A stretch of 64,000 nt of DNA from Pictodentalium vernedei (Eukaryota > Mollusca > Scaphopoda > Dentaliida > Dentaliidae), in NCBI GenBank assembly GCA_031216915.1, contig CM062289.1, forward strand, positions 449,320,866 through 449,384,865, read 5' to 3'. This document shows positions 11,076 through 22,025 of the stretch, piece after piece. Under the pieces are notes generated by a model. The model ran no database searches. It saw only the letters and a program-made list of their open reading frames with translations, and was not told the origin of the DNA. The number at the start of each line of letters is the position of its first letter. The stretch's first letter is position 1. The translations under genes were made by a program, and so were the position numbers.

Positions 11076-11574
11076 CCATCATACCACGATTTATCTTACA
11101 ACACGAACGTATTTTCCCCAATACAAGTAAAACGCGCAGACCAAATACAAATCTACATTGAGGGTAGCAGCCGCACGTGCGATCATTCGACTCAAGAGAG
11201 AACGTTTCTTACCCGGATTCATTGAAAACTGATTGCACTTGTCCAGGTCACCGTTTTTGATAACAACAATTAAATAATTAATAAATCACGAACCCAACGA
11301 AATAAATTAGACAAGACCATTTTAGCCATGATGATAATTTTATGTAGGACTAACATACGTTAAACTTGAAAAATAAAACAAAGAAACACAAAGCCGAAAC
11401 ACTACTATACACTTCGGCGGTTATAGTACATGTAGAGCAATGAATGGTGATTACAGCATACACAGCGCAAGATCGCAATACCATGACGTCATGATCGTCA
11501 TTCATAAAAAAGTCAATCCATAAACACTGAATGATTGTTAAAATGTATGCGAGCAAGTCAAGAAAGGGAAGAAT
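11076..11574. other. Unassigned
   Basis: AT-rich sequence with no gene or repeat signature that I recognise. The minus-strand open frame at 11350-11661 runs into the palindrome beside it and is not supported as a gene. Confidence 0.4.
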
Positions 11575-12190
11575 ATTATAAGATAAATTGGTTATTACCA
11601 CCAGGTGGTTTTCTGAGATGGTGTTTTTAAGTCTCGACCTCGGCTCTGGGTCATATATCAATTCGACCTAATGGACTCGCCGATATATGCCCAGAGACGA
11701 GGGCGATTTTTTTTTTAATTAGGGTTTAACGACACATTAACACCCAGGGTCACATCATGTCGGTGACAACTTTACGGGTGGAGGAAGCCGGAGTACCCGG
11801 AGAGAACCACCGAACAACGACGAGCAGCCGTCAGCTCTCCAACATCGTAACTCTGAACTCTGCACCGCGGCACAGGCAGTGTTAGATTGGTTGAAGACAT
11901 GCGCACCATAGACGTGCAGAACGCCTTAGTACACAGCGTCATCGTGCCCCCATGTAGGCAATCGGGGTTAAGTGCCTTGCTCAAGGACACAACGCGGGAG
12001 CACGAATCAGTCGCTGAAATGGTCACCCATCCAACTACTAACCGCGCTCGACGTTGCTTAACTTCGGTGATCTGACGAGAAAAGGTTACCGCGACGCCAC
12101 CGCGCCCAGAGACGAGGGCGATATATGCCCAGAGACGAGGTCTCGACTGCACTACACCATCTCGGAAATGGTGGTCATAACCTATATATC
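11575..12190. repeat. Palindromic element split by a SINE
   Basis: The left part (11585-11707) contains ACCACCAGG, GAGATGGTGTTTTTA, GTCTCGACCTCG and CCCAGAGACGAGGGCGAT. The right part (12107-12190) has the inverse GAGGTCTCGACTGCACT, ACACCATCTCGGAAATGGTGG. With the SINE removed the two parts form a long imperfect hairpin. Confidence 0.7.
11708..12106 (-). mobile_element. 5S rRNA-headed SINE
   Basis: On the minus strand the head contains GAAGTTAAGCAACGTCGAG and TTGGATGGGTGACC, the internal promoter region of 5S rRNA, as in SINE3-type elements. Next come the shared body (CCGGGTACTCCGGCTTCC), the tail with GTGTCGTTAAACCCTAAT and an A-run. A 16-bp duplication CAGAGACGAGGGCGAT flanks it (11692-11707, 12107-12122), as target-primed insertion would leave. 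It is not a functional 5S gene. Confidence 0.93.
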
Positions 12191-12224
12191 TGAGTTTGGT
12201 AAAACTTTACACGCGACAGCATTT

Positions 12225-12292
12225 CGTCCCTTGAGTTCCAATGTGTTCTATGTGCCTACTGGCACATAGAACACATTGGAACACAGGGGGCG
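12225..12292. mobile_element. HP-G hairpin copy 2
   Basis: A near-perfect 67-bp hairpin, CGTCCCTTGAGTTCCAATGT to its inverse, with a short CCTACTGG loop. It is flanked on both sides by ATTT, a possible 4-bp target duplication. Confidence 0.85.
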
Positions 12293-13119
12293 ATTTGTCA
12301 ACAGTGGAAAATGGTCTGCTGCTGCATTTACTGTGATATTATATATTGATGTGGATGATGTCCAGGACTATGGTACTGGTGGCGGTGAGAGAGCAGGTCG
12401 AGATCTTTACATTTCCAACAAAATGTATAATGATGCAAAGTATCCCCGTGTGCCACTTGGGTGTTCGAGCATTTAACGGCCATTCACGTCAAGTAATGCT
12501 GAAAATTATTCGTAGGTGTTTTTTGAAGGGTGAAAAAAGGAGCAAAGCACGACGTAAGCCACTGACCATGACGCACACAAATGCTGCTTTGATGTTGATC
12601 AGATTTCAATACTGTTAAATTAAGTGCGTTTAAAGTTAGCACACCTGCTGGCAAAGTAGCAATAATTAAAGGCCGAGATGTTAACAGATTCCAAGACTTC
12701 TAATGTTCTGGAAGTTGTAAAAAAGGAAGATGAATTATTTTTTTTATGAGGATGAGATAATATCATCATCTTGCAGCCAGAGTACTCAAAGCATTGTGAA
12801 AAAATTGATTCCCCCCGAGGATCGATTCTTATGGAAGCAAATATACACAAAACAGATGAAATGTTTTCACATCCCCACAATGAAAACATTGAACAACATA
12901 AGTATCATCACTGCGCGCTATTCAGTCAGTATATGTGCACGGGATACTGAATAACAACAGTGCACATGGTTTACAGAAAGTTTATTGCAGCAGTCAGTTG
13001 ATGTCATATTTAGCTGAGTTGACGAGACCAGATCAGTTAGACCAAATGCTGTGTTCCATCTGGCTGTAGTATGGTTTGATTGCGAACATTCAAATACGTT
13101 TGTCATATGTTGGTCCTGG
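12293..13119. other. Unassigned, possible old coding remnant
   Basis: Codon-like stretches occur but do not hold a frame. For example, KVSTPAGKVAIIKGRDVNRF lies in the plus frame ending at a stop near 12700. I do not recognise the family. No splice-site series or start context supports a live gene, so it could be a dead transposon ORF or chance. Confidence 0.35.
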
Positions 13120-13378
13120 TAAACCTTTTACCTATAGATGTTTGGACACGTTCCGGAGATGGAAGCAATTTAATTTCCAAACTGAGCAGTTGACAAAATA
13201 TTATTTTTCCAAAAAGTTCCACAAATCAGTATCATGTGACCTCTTATTTGAAGGACCTCGTTGAGGTCGTTCAAATGAAGGTTCACATGATATGGTTTTA
13301 TTTAACTTTTTGAAACATTTGGAAAAATAATGTTTAAAATAATACATTTTATATCATGTTCGTTGGGTGAAGGGTTAC
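13120..13378. mobile_element. TTAA-B MITE copy 3, diverged
   Basis: The left end is TAAACCTTTTACC and the right end GTTGGGTGAAGGGTTAC. The arms carry AATCAGTATCATGTGACCTC and its inverse. The centre GACCTCGTTGAGGTC differs from the usual GAGCTCGTCGAGCTC, but in a palindromic way. Confidence 0.82.
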
Positions 13379-13640
13379 ACCTTCCCCATACACGACCAGA
13401 AAGCGACACATGGCGACCGAATAGGTCAGCAAGGACAATTACTACCGCAAAACGCGAGCCGATAGGTTTTTTTTTGAAAGCACAAACTTTAAAAATAACA
13501 AAATTTAAATTGCAGTTTTGGAGTTACACAGTACTGTTCTTAAAAGCTGTCTCTTTCATGGAAATATCTAGAATTCTAGACCAAATGAGATAACAACAAA
13601 TATAGCATCTGAGAGTTAATGTTATTACATTTCCTTCTAT
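13379..13640. repeat. MITE-flanking paralogous segment, copy 1
   Basis: Homologous to 16920-17195 in the same position beside a TTAA-B MITE. Shared words are AGAAAGCGACAC, GAATAGGTC, CGCAAAACGCGAGCCGAT and AAAAGCTGTCTC. It may be a second element abutting the MITE, or a duplicated host segment. Confidence 0.7.
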
Positions 13641-13766
13641 GGAATTATGACAATCCACACAGCTGAAATAAATTGTTTATTATATGGCGGCGATTATTTA
13701 GAAAATGGCGAGATCGCACCATAGCTGCGACGGGTGGGAAAAATGAAACAATTTTCAAGTTCAGAA

Positions 13767-14208
13767 TTGGACTGTCACGATTAATCGATTAATCGATTGT
13801 TGATCGGTCACGGCGAAATCGATTAGTATTTCTCGTTGTCGAATAATCTGTAAATTGTATCCCGCTTTAGACGTTTAATAATTAAAAGAAAAGTTGATGA
13901 AAAACCTATTGTTTTGAACCGTCAGTGTAATAATCAAGAACCGGTCGGCAGTTGCGAAGTTCGCAACTGCCGACCGGTTCTTGATTATTACACTGACGGT
14001 TAAAAAGTTCAGCACATCAAAGCTTTGAATGTAGCTGAAAGAGGATCGTCTTCGTTGTTTACCGGCGGGAGGTCAACTGACTTGAACTTCATTTTTATCG
14101 ACTTCAGAGAGAAGGAGAGGAGGGGTCATCTAGGTACGATTAATCGATCATTATCGATTATTTGCGACGTTTAATCGATTCTTAAATTAAAAAATCGTGA
14201 CAGCCCTA
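13767..14208. mobile_element. Non-autonomous hAT element (hAT-5)
   Basis: Starts TTGGACTGTCACGATTAATC and ends AAATCGTGACAGCCCTA. A perfect 8-bp duplication GTTCAGAA lies at 13759-13766 and 14209-14216. ATCGATTAATCGAT-rich ends surround a strong internal hairpin at about 13914-14010 (TTGATTATTACACTGACGGT arm). The right half recurs at 54885-55115. Confidence 0.92.
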
Positions 14209-14222
14209 GTTCAGAAAGCGCA

Positions 14223-14620
14223 TTAACTCTGGCAAATATACTCGAATAACACCTGCATTGGACATGGGACTAGATATCAACAAGGTACACTTGCAGACCA
14301 GGTATGATGTCATTCTACCAAGTATTTTAAAAGTTGTTGAGCTAGAATGCAAAAATTAAACAGATTCCGAGGCCATAAATGGCAATAACGCTCACAAAAA
14401 TACTCCGAATAACATCTGCCTTCCTTGAACATAGTCCAACATCAATAAAATACACTCACATGTTTAGTATGATGTCATTCCACCAAGTATTTTAAAAGGT
14501 ATTGAGTTTAAAAACGAGTTGGTATAGACAGATCGACGACCGACAGACCGACCGATCGACCGACCGACCGACCGACATTGCCATTTATAGAGCTTCTTGT
14601 TGCAGCTAAAAATGAAATAT
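14223..14620. mobile_element. Tandem-core element 1 (pearl-like)
   Basis: Two diverged units about 165 bp apart share TATGATGTCATTC and CCAAGTATTTTAAAAG. They are followed by a (GACC)n-type microsatellite at 14534-14575 and a short AT-rich end. One to several 150-160-bp core repeats followed by a short microsatellite is the layout of the bivalve pearl elements and related Helitron-derived elements. The assignment is by architecture only. Confidence 0.6.
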
Positions 14621-14644
14621 AATCACACCCGACATGCAATAAAT

Positions 14645-15116
14645 TAGGGCGGAACCGATTGACACATTTTCACAACCGACTAACCGAGAGCTATGACCGG
14701 ATAATATCCGGTTATCCGTGGCCATAATTTCACGGAATATGGGATCAAAACTATAAGAATCGGAAAGAAGTATTCGCAGAAACTATTCCGTAGTGTGTAT
14801 AACAACGAACGTTGTCGAGTATTCGACAACGTTCGTTTGTATACATACTACGGAATAGTTTCTGCGATTACTCAGTACTCACGGAAATTGCCGATCGATA
14901 ACGAAGTCTTGAACGCAAAAGTCGATTATCTTTCAATACATACAACACGGCTTCGAGGTGTAATCTATCCCAAAGGAAAAACGGCTGGTTTACTACGTTT
15001 TAACCGTGGAATGACGATCGCTATCGATATTTCGGATAACCGGTTGACGGTTTTTCTAATCGGTTAGCTGGGTAACTGATTTCAAACCGGTTATTCTGTT
15101 AACCATTTTAGTACTA
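14645..15116. mobile_element. Non-autonomous hAT element (hAT-6)
   Basis: Starts TAGGGCGGAACCGATT and ends TTTTAGTACTA. A perfect 8-bp duplication CAATAAAT lies at 14637-14644 and 15117-15124. ACCGG-rich inverted ends flank a strong hairpin at 14770-14868 (TACTACGGAATAGTTTCTGC arm). Confidence 0.88.
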
Positions 15117-15498
15117 CAATAAATAGTGGAATATTTGTCCGATTGTCTAGCACATAGGCGATCGCGTTTGTAAAATTGTCCCCCGAAAATCCGCATACGT
15201 CAGTGATGTCAAATAAGCCTTGTTTAAGACAGGTGTGATATGGATTTGGAAATGCTCATGCTCTTGTTTTCAGTCGAGCTAGAGTTGGGGACCTATTTGT
15301 ACGAAGTCATATAATAAACTGAATTATCATATGACTGATCCGCTTTCTGCACTTGTAATCGTTTCCTATTTTTCATCTTTATGAACTACAAATTCATATA
15401 ACCTCTTATCAATTTCATAGGCCATCAGGGAGTCGCGCAACCTGGATGGCTGTCCTACATGTTATGGACTAAAAATCGAGTTATCTCATTGGTGCATT
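15117..15498. other. Unassigned
   Basis: No gene or repeat signature seen. Confidence 0.4.
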
Positions 15499-15815
15499 CT
15501 ACAGATAAAACTAGAAGTCTTGTCATGAAATGCGCACAAATAGCACGTCAATCTGCGCGTTATTCTACGCGTTATGACCATATAGTAAGGCTATCAAATT
15601 CTGTACATATGGCCTGTGCACAAGCAATATATCAGCCAATAGACCTCCGGGTATAGACCTCCGGGCAACCCGGAAGTCCATTGGCAGAAACATTGTCTGT
15701 GTTTGCTATGAGTAACCAGGAGAACCTGCCGAGTTTTGGATCCCATTCGATATGGCAACTGCGCAAATTCCTACGCGGAATTAAGCCTAGTTCGTGACAG
15801 GACTTCTAGTTTTAA
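15499..15815. mobile_element. PAL-D palindromic element copy 1
   Basis: The ends are ACAGATAAAACTAGAAGTC and GACTTCTAGTTTTA. The core CCAATAGACCTCCGGG... is inverted near 15660 and carries a short duplication of ATAGACCTCCGGG. It lies only a few bases from copy 2 and in the same orientation. Confidence 0.85.
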
Positions 15816-15823
15816 AATGGGTG

Positions 15824-16139
15824 TACAGTTAAAACTAGAAGTCCTGTCAAGAAATGCGCACAAATAGCATGTCGATCTGCGCGTTATTCTACACGTTATG
15901 ACCATAGTAAGGCTATCAAATTCTGTACATACGGCCTGTGCACAAGCAATGTTTCAGCCAATGGACCTCCCGGTAACCCGGAGGTCCATTGACAGAAACA
16001 TTGCCTGTGTTTGCTATGAGTAACCAGGAGAACCTGCCGTGCTTTGGATGCCAGTCGATATGGCTACTGCGCGCAATTCATACGCAATTAAGCCTAGATA
16101 ATCACACAGTTCGTGACAGGACTTCTAGTTTTAACTGTA
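15824..16139. mobile_element. PAL-D palindromic element copy 2
   Basis: The terminal inverted repeat is TACAGTTAAAACTAGAAGTC, starting with a TA that could be the target duplication of a Tc1/mariner-type element. The core CCAATGGACCTCC...GGAGGTCCATTG carries the same hairpin as PAL-E. No coding capacity. Confidence 0.88.
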
Positions 16140-16679
16140 TATGTTATTGGGTCAAATTAATAGAACTATTTCAAAATAAAAAGCTGCGCTGTTTGATTTT
16201 TCACCGACTTCAATAGTAAAAATTGACGATGCGAGTAGTGCCACGGAAGTAAGAAGACATCGGTTACAACTGACTGTGTTTACGAAGTGAATATTGATAA
16301 CATTGAAGCTACTACATTTTGGAATGATCGACTGACTGATCAACTGAGTCTTTGACGCGTCTAAGTGGCATTGGTCTTTGATGCTGAAATTCCTTTTTTA
16401 ACCCTTACCGATTTCGTTTCACTCCCCAATCAACTTGTTCGATTGGCTATTATATGATAAAAAGAATATGTGATTCGGGTTTCTTCAATTTGAAATTAAT
16501 GAAACCCGTCCGAACTTTTCGTTTTGCCTCGCTAAAGGCTCGACAAAAACGAAAATTCTTGACTCGTTTCATGAATATCATATTGAAAAATATCCATTTC
16601 AAATCCTCTTGAGTTACAGCGCATCACATTACGTCATATCAACAAACCAAAAACTGACTCTCTAACAATAAGGTCCAAT
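16140..16679. other. Unassigned, one inverted repeat
   Basis: Positions 16497-16570 hold ATGAAACCCGTCCGAACTTT and a diverged inverse ATTCTTGACTCGTTTCATGA. This hairpin is related in sequence to the one at 18643-18790. Nothing else is recognised. Confidence 0.5.
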
Positions 16680-16919
16680 AACTTTTTACCTTTTTACCTA
16701 ATCGACCGCATCCGCCAGCGTAATTCCCAAATTGAGCAGTTGAAAAATATTATTTTTCAAAATATTTCCACAAAATGACCTCTCATTGGAACGAGCTCGT
16801 CGAGCTCGTTCCAATGAGGGGTCACATAACATGGCTTTTTGGAAATTGTTTGAAAAGTTTGGAAAAATTATATTTAAAATACTAAATTTGGATATCATGT
16901 GCGTTGGATAAAGGGATAA
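16680..16919. mobile_element. TTAA-B MITE copy 4
   Basis: The centre TTGGAACGAGCTCGTCGAGC is perfectly palindromic. The right end GCGTTGGATAAAGGGATAA abuts CCCTTTATC. The left end is eroded (TTTTTACCTTTTTACC). Confidence 0.85.
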
Positions 16920-17120
16920 CCCTTTATCAACCACGTCTAGAAAGCGACACGAATAGGTCTGCAAGACCGATTATTTCCGCAAAACGCGAGCCGATTGTTT
17001 TATTTTTTAGAGCAAAAAACTGAAAAAATAAAATTGAAATTGCAATTTTTGAATTATACACTGCAATGTTCACAAAAGCTGTCTCCTTCACGAAAATAAT
17101 GCGAAATCCAGACCAAATCA

Positions 17121-17156
<36 letters not shown>

Positions 17157-17195
17157 GCTTCTGAGAATTTAAGCTCTTGCATTTCTTTTTCCACA
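16920..17195. repeat. MITE-flanking paralogous segment, copy 2
   Basis: Matches 13379-13640 and begins CCCTTTATCAACCACG, itself like a TTAA-family end. It ends in an A run of about 29 bases (17124-17152) and CAGCTTCTGAGAATT. Confidence 0.7.
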
Positions 17196-17586
17196 AGTGG
17201 ACTTCTATTGTGTTGTGGGGAGGAAAGCGGATGGGGAATTTTGACTAGATCGCGGCAGGGTCCTGATCCTGTCTAAGTTACCTCTCCGCTTTTGAAATCA
17301 CAGTCCTGTTACAGAAGGCGGATTTGTACGCTACGTTGAATTAAGGGGCAGTTCGACACCGAAGTTGAAACAGTTAAAGCAAAACCATACAGTCATTTGA
17401 GAATAAGTCGATTTCCTTCGGATATTTCCACTCAGACCAACGCGAATACAATTCGCTGAACGCCAAAGATGCGTCCGCTTTAGAGTTTTAACCCATTTTC
17501 CTTCACATGCACAGATTTCACGCAGTCATGCAGCCTTAATTAGCCATCTCTCTTCATTTCCGTTTGTGGCGATTTGCCCCAGGAGC
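17196..17586. other. Unassigned
   Basis: No gene or repeat landmark recognised. Confidence 0.4.
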
Positions 17587-18068
17587 CAATACTCTTAAAC
17601 TTTACAATTGTATTTTCTAGAAATGTATTTTATACCTATTAATATAACTGACCAAAATGAATCATTAGCATTTTAAAAGATATGGCAATTTGTTAACTGG
17701 CAAACTGCCACATCTTTGAAAATGCTAATGGTTCATTTCAACCCATTTAAAGTTATGCAGTACGTGGAGAGTGGATTGTACCTAAATAAACCCACGGAGT
17801 GGGGTTATCACCCAAGCTATAACTTTCAAATTGTGTACACATCAACAACAAACACAAGCAATGTTTCAGCCAATGGACCTCCGGGTTTAACCCGGAGGTC
17901 CATTGGCTGAAACTTTGCTTGTGCTTGTTATGTTTTGCAGCAGATTTGCAATTATTGCTTGGGTGGAATCTCCACTCTGCGGGTGATTTAATTACAATTC
18001 ACTCTCCATGTACTGTAACTGGAAAATACAATTCTAGAAAATACAATTGTAAGAGTTTTATAGTATTG
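17587..18068. mobile_element. Foldback element F, interrupted by PAL-E
   Basis: The outer ends CCAATACTCTTAAACTTTAC and the inverse TTGTAAGAGTTTTATAGTAT...TTGG pair, both with ACAATTGTATTTTCTAG. An inner hairpin at 17655-17740 pairs GAATCATTAGCATTTT with AAAATGCTAATGGTTC. PAL-E copy 2 lies within it. Confidence 0.7.
17759..18015. mobile_element. PAL-E palindromic element copy 2
   Basis: The ends are AGTACGTGGAGAGTGG and CACTCTCCATGTACT. The core CCAATGGACCTCCGGGTTTA is inverted near 17885. It closely matches copy 1 at 7525-7780. Confidence 0.87.
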
Positions 18069-18149
18069 GCCCTATGGTCGCGATCCGCTAGAATCGACCT
18101 GGTCAGGATTCCTTCGAAATTCTCTGTATGCTTTTATAATCATAATATA

Positions 18150-18278
18150 CACTCTAAAATTAGTTGGGTTAAAAAGCAACCCAAACCAACTGGGTGAGTG
18201 AATATGAACCCAATTGTGTTCATATTCATTTAACCAAGTTGATTTGGGTGAATTTCTAATCCGACTAATTTTAGAGTG
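18150..18278. mobile_element. TA-H palindromic element copy 1
   Basis: The ends are CACTCTAAAATTAGTTGGGT and the inverse TTTTAGAGTG. TGGGTT/AACCCA-rich arms meet at ATGAACCCAATTGTGTTCAT. The left flank is TA. Confidence 0.82.
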
Positions 18279-18642
18279 CACCGTATTTTTGCGAGAATGG
18301 TACCGACTGAGCAACGAAAAATGTAGCCAATCTACGTGCTGTTTGGATTTTAACACTTCCATCGCTCAACACGAAGTTCTCTGTGGTCAAAAACACACTG
18401 AACACTGCTAAGCATTCTCCAACAGATACAAAGAGTGTTGTCTGATAATTCAAATATCGGAATCGCATGAACGCGTTTGACGAAGCAACGTATCATTGCA
18501 AGCCGTACATAAACTCGAGGTAACATCGATTGTTAGCAACGCAACAATATTCACATTTTACTTTGCGACATTTTCGTCCGATATTTCCTAGTAAGTTTCT
18601 ACAACCATCTAGTTTTCAGAAATATAAAAGGAAATAAATAGA

Positions 18643-18790
18643 GGATATGGAATGAGTGTTTTTCTCATATAATATTTATGAAACGAGTCTAAGAATTTTC
18701 TGTTTGGGCGAGCCTCTGGCGAGCCCAAACGGAAAATTCGGACGAGTGTCATAAATATTATATGAGAAAAACACTCATTTCATATTCTAT
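18643..18790. repeat. Long palindrome
   Basis: The arms ATGAGTGTTTTTCTCATATA and the inverse are separated by GGGCGAGCCTCTGGCGAGCCC. The arms are about 65 bp with few mismatches. Confidence 0.8.
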
Positions 18791-18839
18791 TTATCATATG
18801 ACACCCACACGCACAAATTAGCCACTTAGTATGACCCTT

Positions 18840-19030
18840 TTAACCCATCACCTAACTTGAGTTGCAGACGGCACTTGGAAAAAACATCCTCGTATAACTT
18901 AAAATTTTCATTTTTTGCTTCCAAAACATAGGTTATGACCCCTCATTGGAACGAGCTCGTCGTTTTGGAAGCAAAAAATGATAATATAAAAAAAAAATGA
19001 ATGGCGTTTTTCTTGTAGGCAAAGGATTGA
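18840..19030. mobile_element. TTAA-A MITE copy with right arm deleted at the centre
   Basis: The left arm is complete from TTAACCCATCACC through TCATTGGAACGAGCTCGTCG. It then jumps straight to TTTTGGAAGCAAAAAATGA of the right arm. About 30 bases beginning at the palindrome centre are missing. The right TTAA is lost. Confidence 0.85.
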
Positions 19031-19082
19031 TACAATTTAACCCACCCTAAAAAGGACAGATAACGTAAATTCTCCCTACTGA

Positions 19083-19252
19083 AATTATGCAAATGTCACC
19101 CAGTTGTATTTTGTTTAGCCGATCAAATTGTCCAGTTTTGAAATTGACCAATGAAAGCTCCCAACTTTAATTATGCAAATTATGAAAATGTGGCCCAGTT
19201 TTATTTTGTTCAGCCAATCAAATTGTCTAGTTTTGAAATTGACCAATGAAAT
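19083..19252 (+). repeat. Two-copy tandem duplication
   Basis: Units of about 85-90 bp share ATTATGCAAAT, CCCAGTT.TATTTTGTT and AGTTTTGAAATTGACCAATG. The two copies differ at scattered sites. Confidence 0.75.
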
Positions 19253-21288
19253 TGACGGAAGGCTTTATTTATCACTGATGAATATGAAAACAAAATATCA
19301 AATGTTTTAAAGTGAACAAAACGGACGAGTCAAATGATGAATATTTTTATTATATGACTATGCACTTTAATCGCGAATATCACTACTGTTTGACTATCTT
19401 TTCCTGGTCCCTGGAAACTCCACAGTGTAAAATCCGATTGCGTATCACTATAGTATGACGGATTATTTACGGGTGCGTTCGAATTCGCATAATTACCTAT
19501 TCCGGTCGCAGAGAGTATTTTACTCTGAGCTGGAATAGGAGAGCTCTTTCATGAATAGTGTCGCAGGTTTACAGGGGTTAAATTGATGTTCGAAATGGTG
19601 GAGGAAAATTTATGTTCTTATCAGTGCTCAGTCGACAGCCAGTGACTGTCGTCTGAACCCCAGTTCGAACGTAAACCTTGCCACCTTATCAATGCCCTGT
19701 CCGCTTGGGACTTTTAGGATTCCTGAAGGTGCCTGTGGCTTACAACGCCAAAGGGTGATCAAGGATAATTCACTAAAAAGATTATTTATTTACATGTACG
19801 AAGAAATAAAATATGAAACAAATTACTCAAAAAATTATCCATAAGAATACACTAATTACGCGGATAAAAGTTTATTCTTTAGGGCCCTCGACGTCTCCTT
19901 AGCTGTGTCCAATGGATTAACCTCACATCATCTTCATTTTCTCACGGTTTGTGATACATACAAAGTGTCTATTTACTTCTCGTTGCTTCCTCCTCGCAGG
20001 GTTAACTTCACAGTCATTCGGGCTTAACACATATAATGTTTTGCTTGTGTGACTCTATCAGCGTTCTCACAGTTCAAACACAATTCAATCGGCGTCTACC
20101 ACAGTTCACGATCACTTTGCGTCTTGCCTTGTTCTCACGGGGTTAAATTATTCTTCGCCTTCAGATATATGCTTACAAAGCTTACATAAAAATATTCTGC
20201 AAAGTGTTCTCAACATCACCAATCCTCGCACCGCCTAAAACTATCTTATCTCGCGAGCTATTCAAGCGCTTACTCAAGCCCTTAATACGGTTTCTAGACC
20301 TCAACGTTACAGCTTTTACTTCTTTGGCTACTATGCCACTACGGTTCGCAACCGTTTACAAACTACTATCAGTTCCTTACAACCCACACAGAGTTACGAC
20401 AATACGCGGACTTTCAATATCGGTGCCTATGACCATCGACGGCCAAGGCTAAGCTCGGACCTTCTCTGAGTGCCCTCAGGCCAACTGCCCACCTCAGAAT
20501 TCTGATTCACTCTTTATACAGTCGGAACGCAAAGTTTAAACATATTAATTCTGATTTAACGAGTGCTTTGTAATTCAATATGGATTGAGATATTAATGCG
20601 TATTTTGTTTGAGTTCGACTCGCTTGACATTTCGTGGACACTTTTATTATTATGAGCTCGTGTTCTGTGATGTCTGGCAACATATCGCGGAGCTCTCCTG
20701 GCTTGGTAAGATATGCCTCTTTTGAAACAACTAGACATTTTAATGATTGTCTGAAACGGCCAGAACACGATTAAACTGTTTACGTTCAAATTACCCGTGA
20801 ACAATCGCTAATTCAAATCCAAGATGGACAGGATGATGCATTGGTTTAGTGTAACCATAAAGAGAAAATCGCTTCCATGTTCCACACATGTACGCTAACT
20901 TATCTCTGCTTCGAAAACGCGAAACAATATTCTAGCTAATTAGAGGTTAAGTTGACCGCATTATTTCTAATTGACCATTTAACCAGATAGCGTGACACAA
21001 GCAAATAAATATTATTTAATCGAAGGCTCCCATAGATTTCGCCAGCAATCTTCGCCATATTACTGTGATTTGTGTTTTTTCCACCAATCTTAGGACTTGT
21101 GTATACTTTAGTCCAAGTTAAATTACATAAAAAAAAATAATAAAGTTGTAATCCCAACTCTTGGCCTCAAATAGCGTGACAAATAATTCTTTTTAACTTC
21201 AATCCAATTTATCGAAAAAGGTTGGGGGAATTGTTAATGCTAGCGTTGACATGCGATGTTGAATTATAAGTCATATAGTAAACCTTTT
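19253..21288. other. Unassigned 2-kb stretch
   Basis: No transposon ends, SINE blocks or protein motifs were recognised. Short frames such as 20204-20452 (plus) and 20556-20804 (minus) lack family resemblance. Nothing supports a gene, but exons of an unfamiliar gene cannot be excluded by eye. Confidence 0.4.
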
Positions 21289-21449
21289 ATCGCTAAAGTG
21301 AACTGATCTTGGTCGTCGCCTCACGTCTCGTTGAGGAGGTCAGATCGCCAGATCAAACGAGCTGCTGCGGCAGCTCGTTTGATCTGGCGATCTGACCTCC
21401 TCAACTCGAGGTGATACAACGACTCAGATCACTCCACTATAGCGATAAT
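21289..21449. repeat. Long palindrome
   Basis: The inner arms GTTGAGGAGGTCAGATCGCC and its inverse are nearly perfect around GCTGCTGCGGCAGC. Outer arms ATCGCTAAAGTGAACTGATC and its inverse are looser. Total span is about 160 bp. Confidence 0.85.
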
Positions 21450-21665
21450 ATGCATGGAACATGTTATGATGAGAGAAATAAGGTTTCCACGTGATTTTGA
21501 CAATAGGACATCAAATTTAATATGCGTATTAGACTCTACCCAATTAACACTCGGGAAAAGGCATTGGACATATTTTGTAACAAATGTACCCGAGCTAACC
21601 CCGAAAAGAATAAAATGGTTTCTGTAACACCTCAACTTCAGCAACTCAATTTAATCTGAGCAAAT

Positions 21666-22025
21666 GGGAGCGCGGTGGCTCAGTAGGTAGAGGTGCAGGC
21701 TGCAAGCCGAGAGGTCCTCGGTTCGAATCCCACCTGCGGCAACCGCGTTGTGTCCTTGGGCAAGACACTTCATCTCCACTGCCCGCGTGGGGGCACGATG
21801 ACGCCGTGTACTAAGGCGTCCTGCACGTCGATGGTACGCATGTCTTCAACCAATCTATCCCTGCCTGTACTGCAGTGCGGAGTTACGATGTTGGGGAGCT
21901 GGCAGCTTCTCGTCGTTGCCCGGTGGTTCTCTCCGGGTACTCCGGCTTCCTCCACCCGTAAAACTGTCACGGTCATGATTAGCCATTGTGCATAAATATG
22001 TGACCTTAAACATCAATAAATAAAT
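21666..22025 (+). mobile_element. tRNA-headed SINE, full length
   Basis: The head has box A TGGCTCAGTAGGTAGAGG and box B GGTTCGAATCC of a tRNA-type pol III promoter. The shared body has CCGGGTACTCCGGCTTCC. The tail is TGTGACCTTAAAC, then CAATAAATAAAT. A 13-bp duplication AATCTGAGCAAAT lies at 21653-21665 and 22026-22038. Open frames here on both strands are SINE artefacts, not genes. Confidence 0.95.

Noticed and set aside
11988..12106. 5S rRNA gene on the minus strand
   Set aside because: Only the internal promoter part is 5S-like and it is fused to a SINE body with target duplication. Same at 26385-26773.
21666..22025. tRNA gene from the box A and box B motifs
   Set aside because: The motifs are followed by a SINE body, tail and target duplication, with no complete tRNA cloverleaf closing at the expected length. 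The same applies at 38714, 55599 and 63735.
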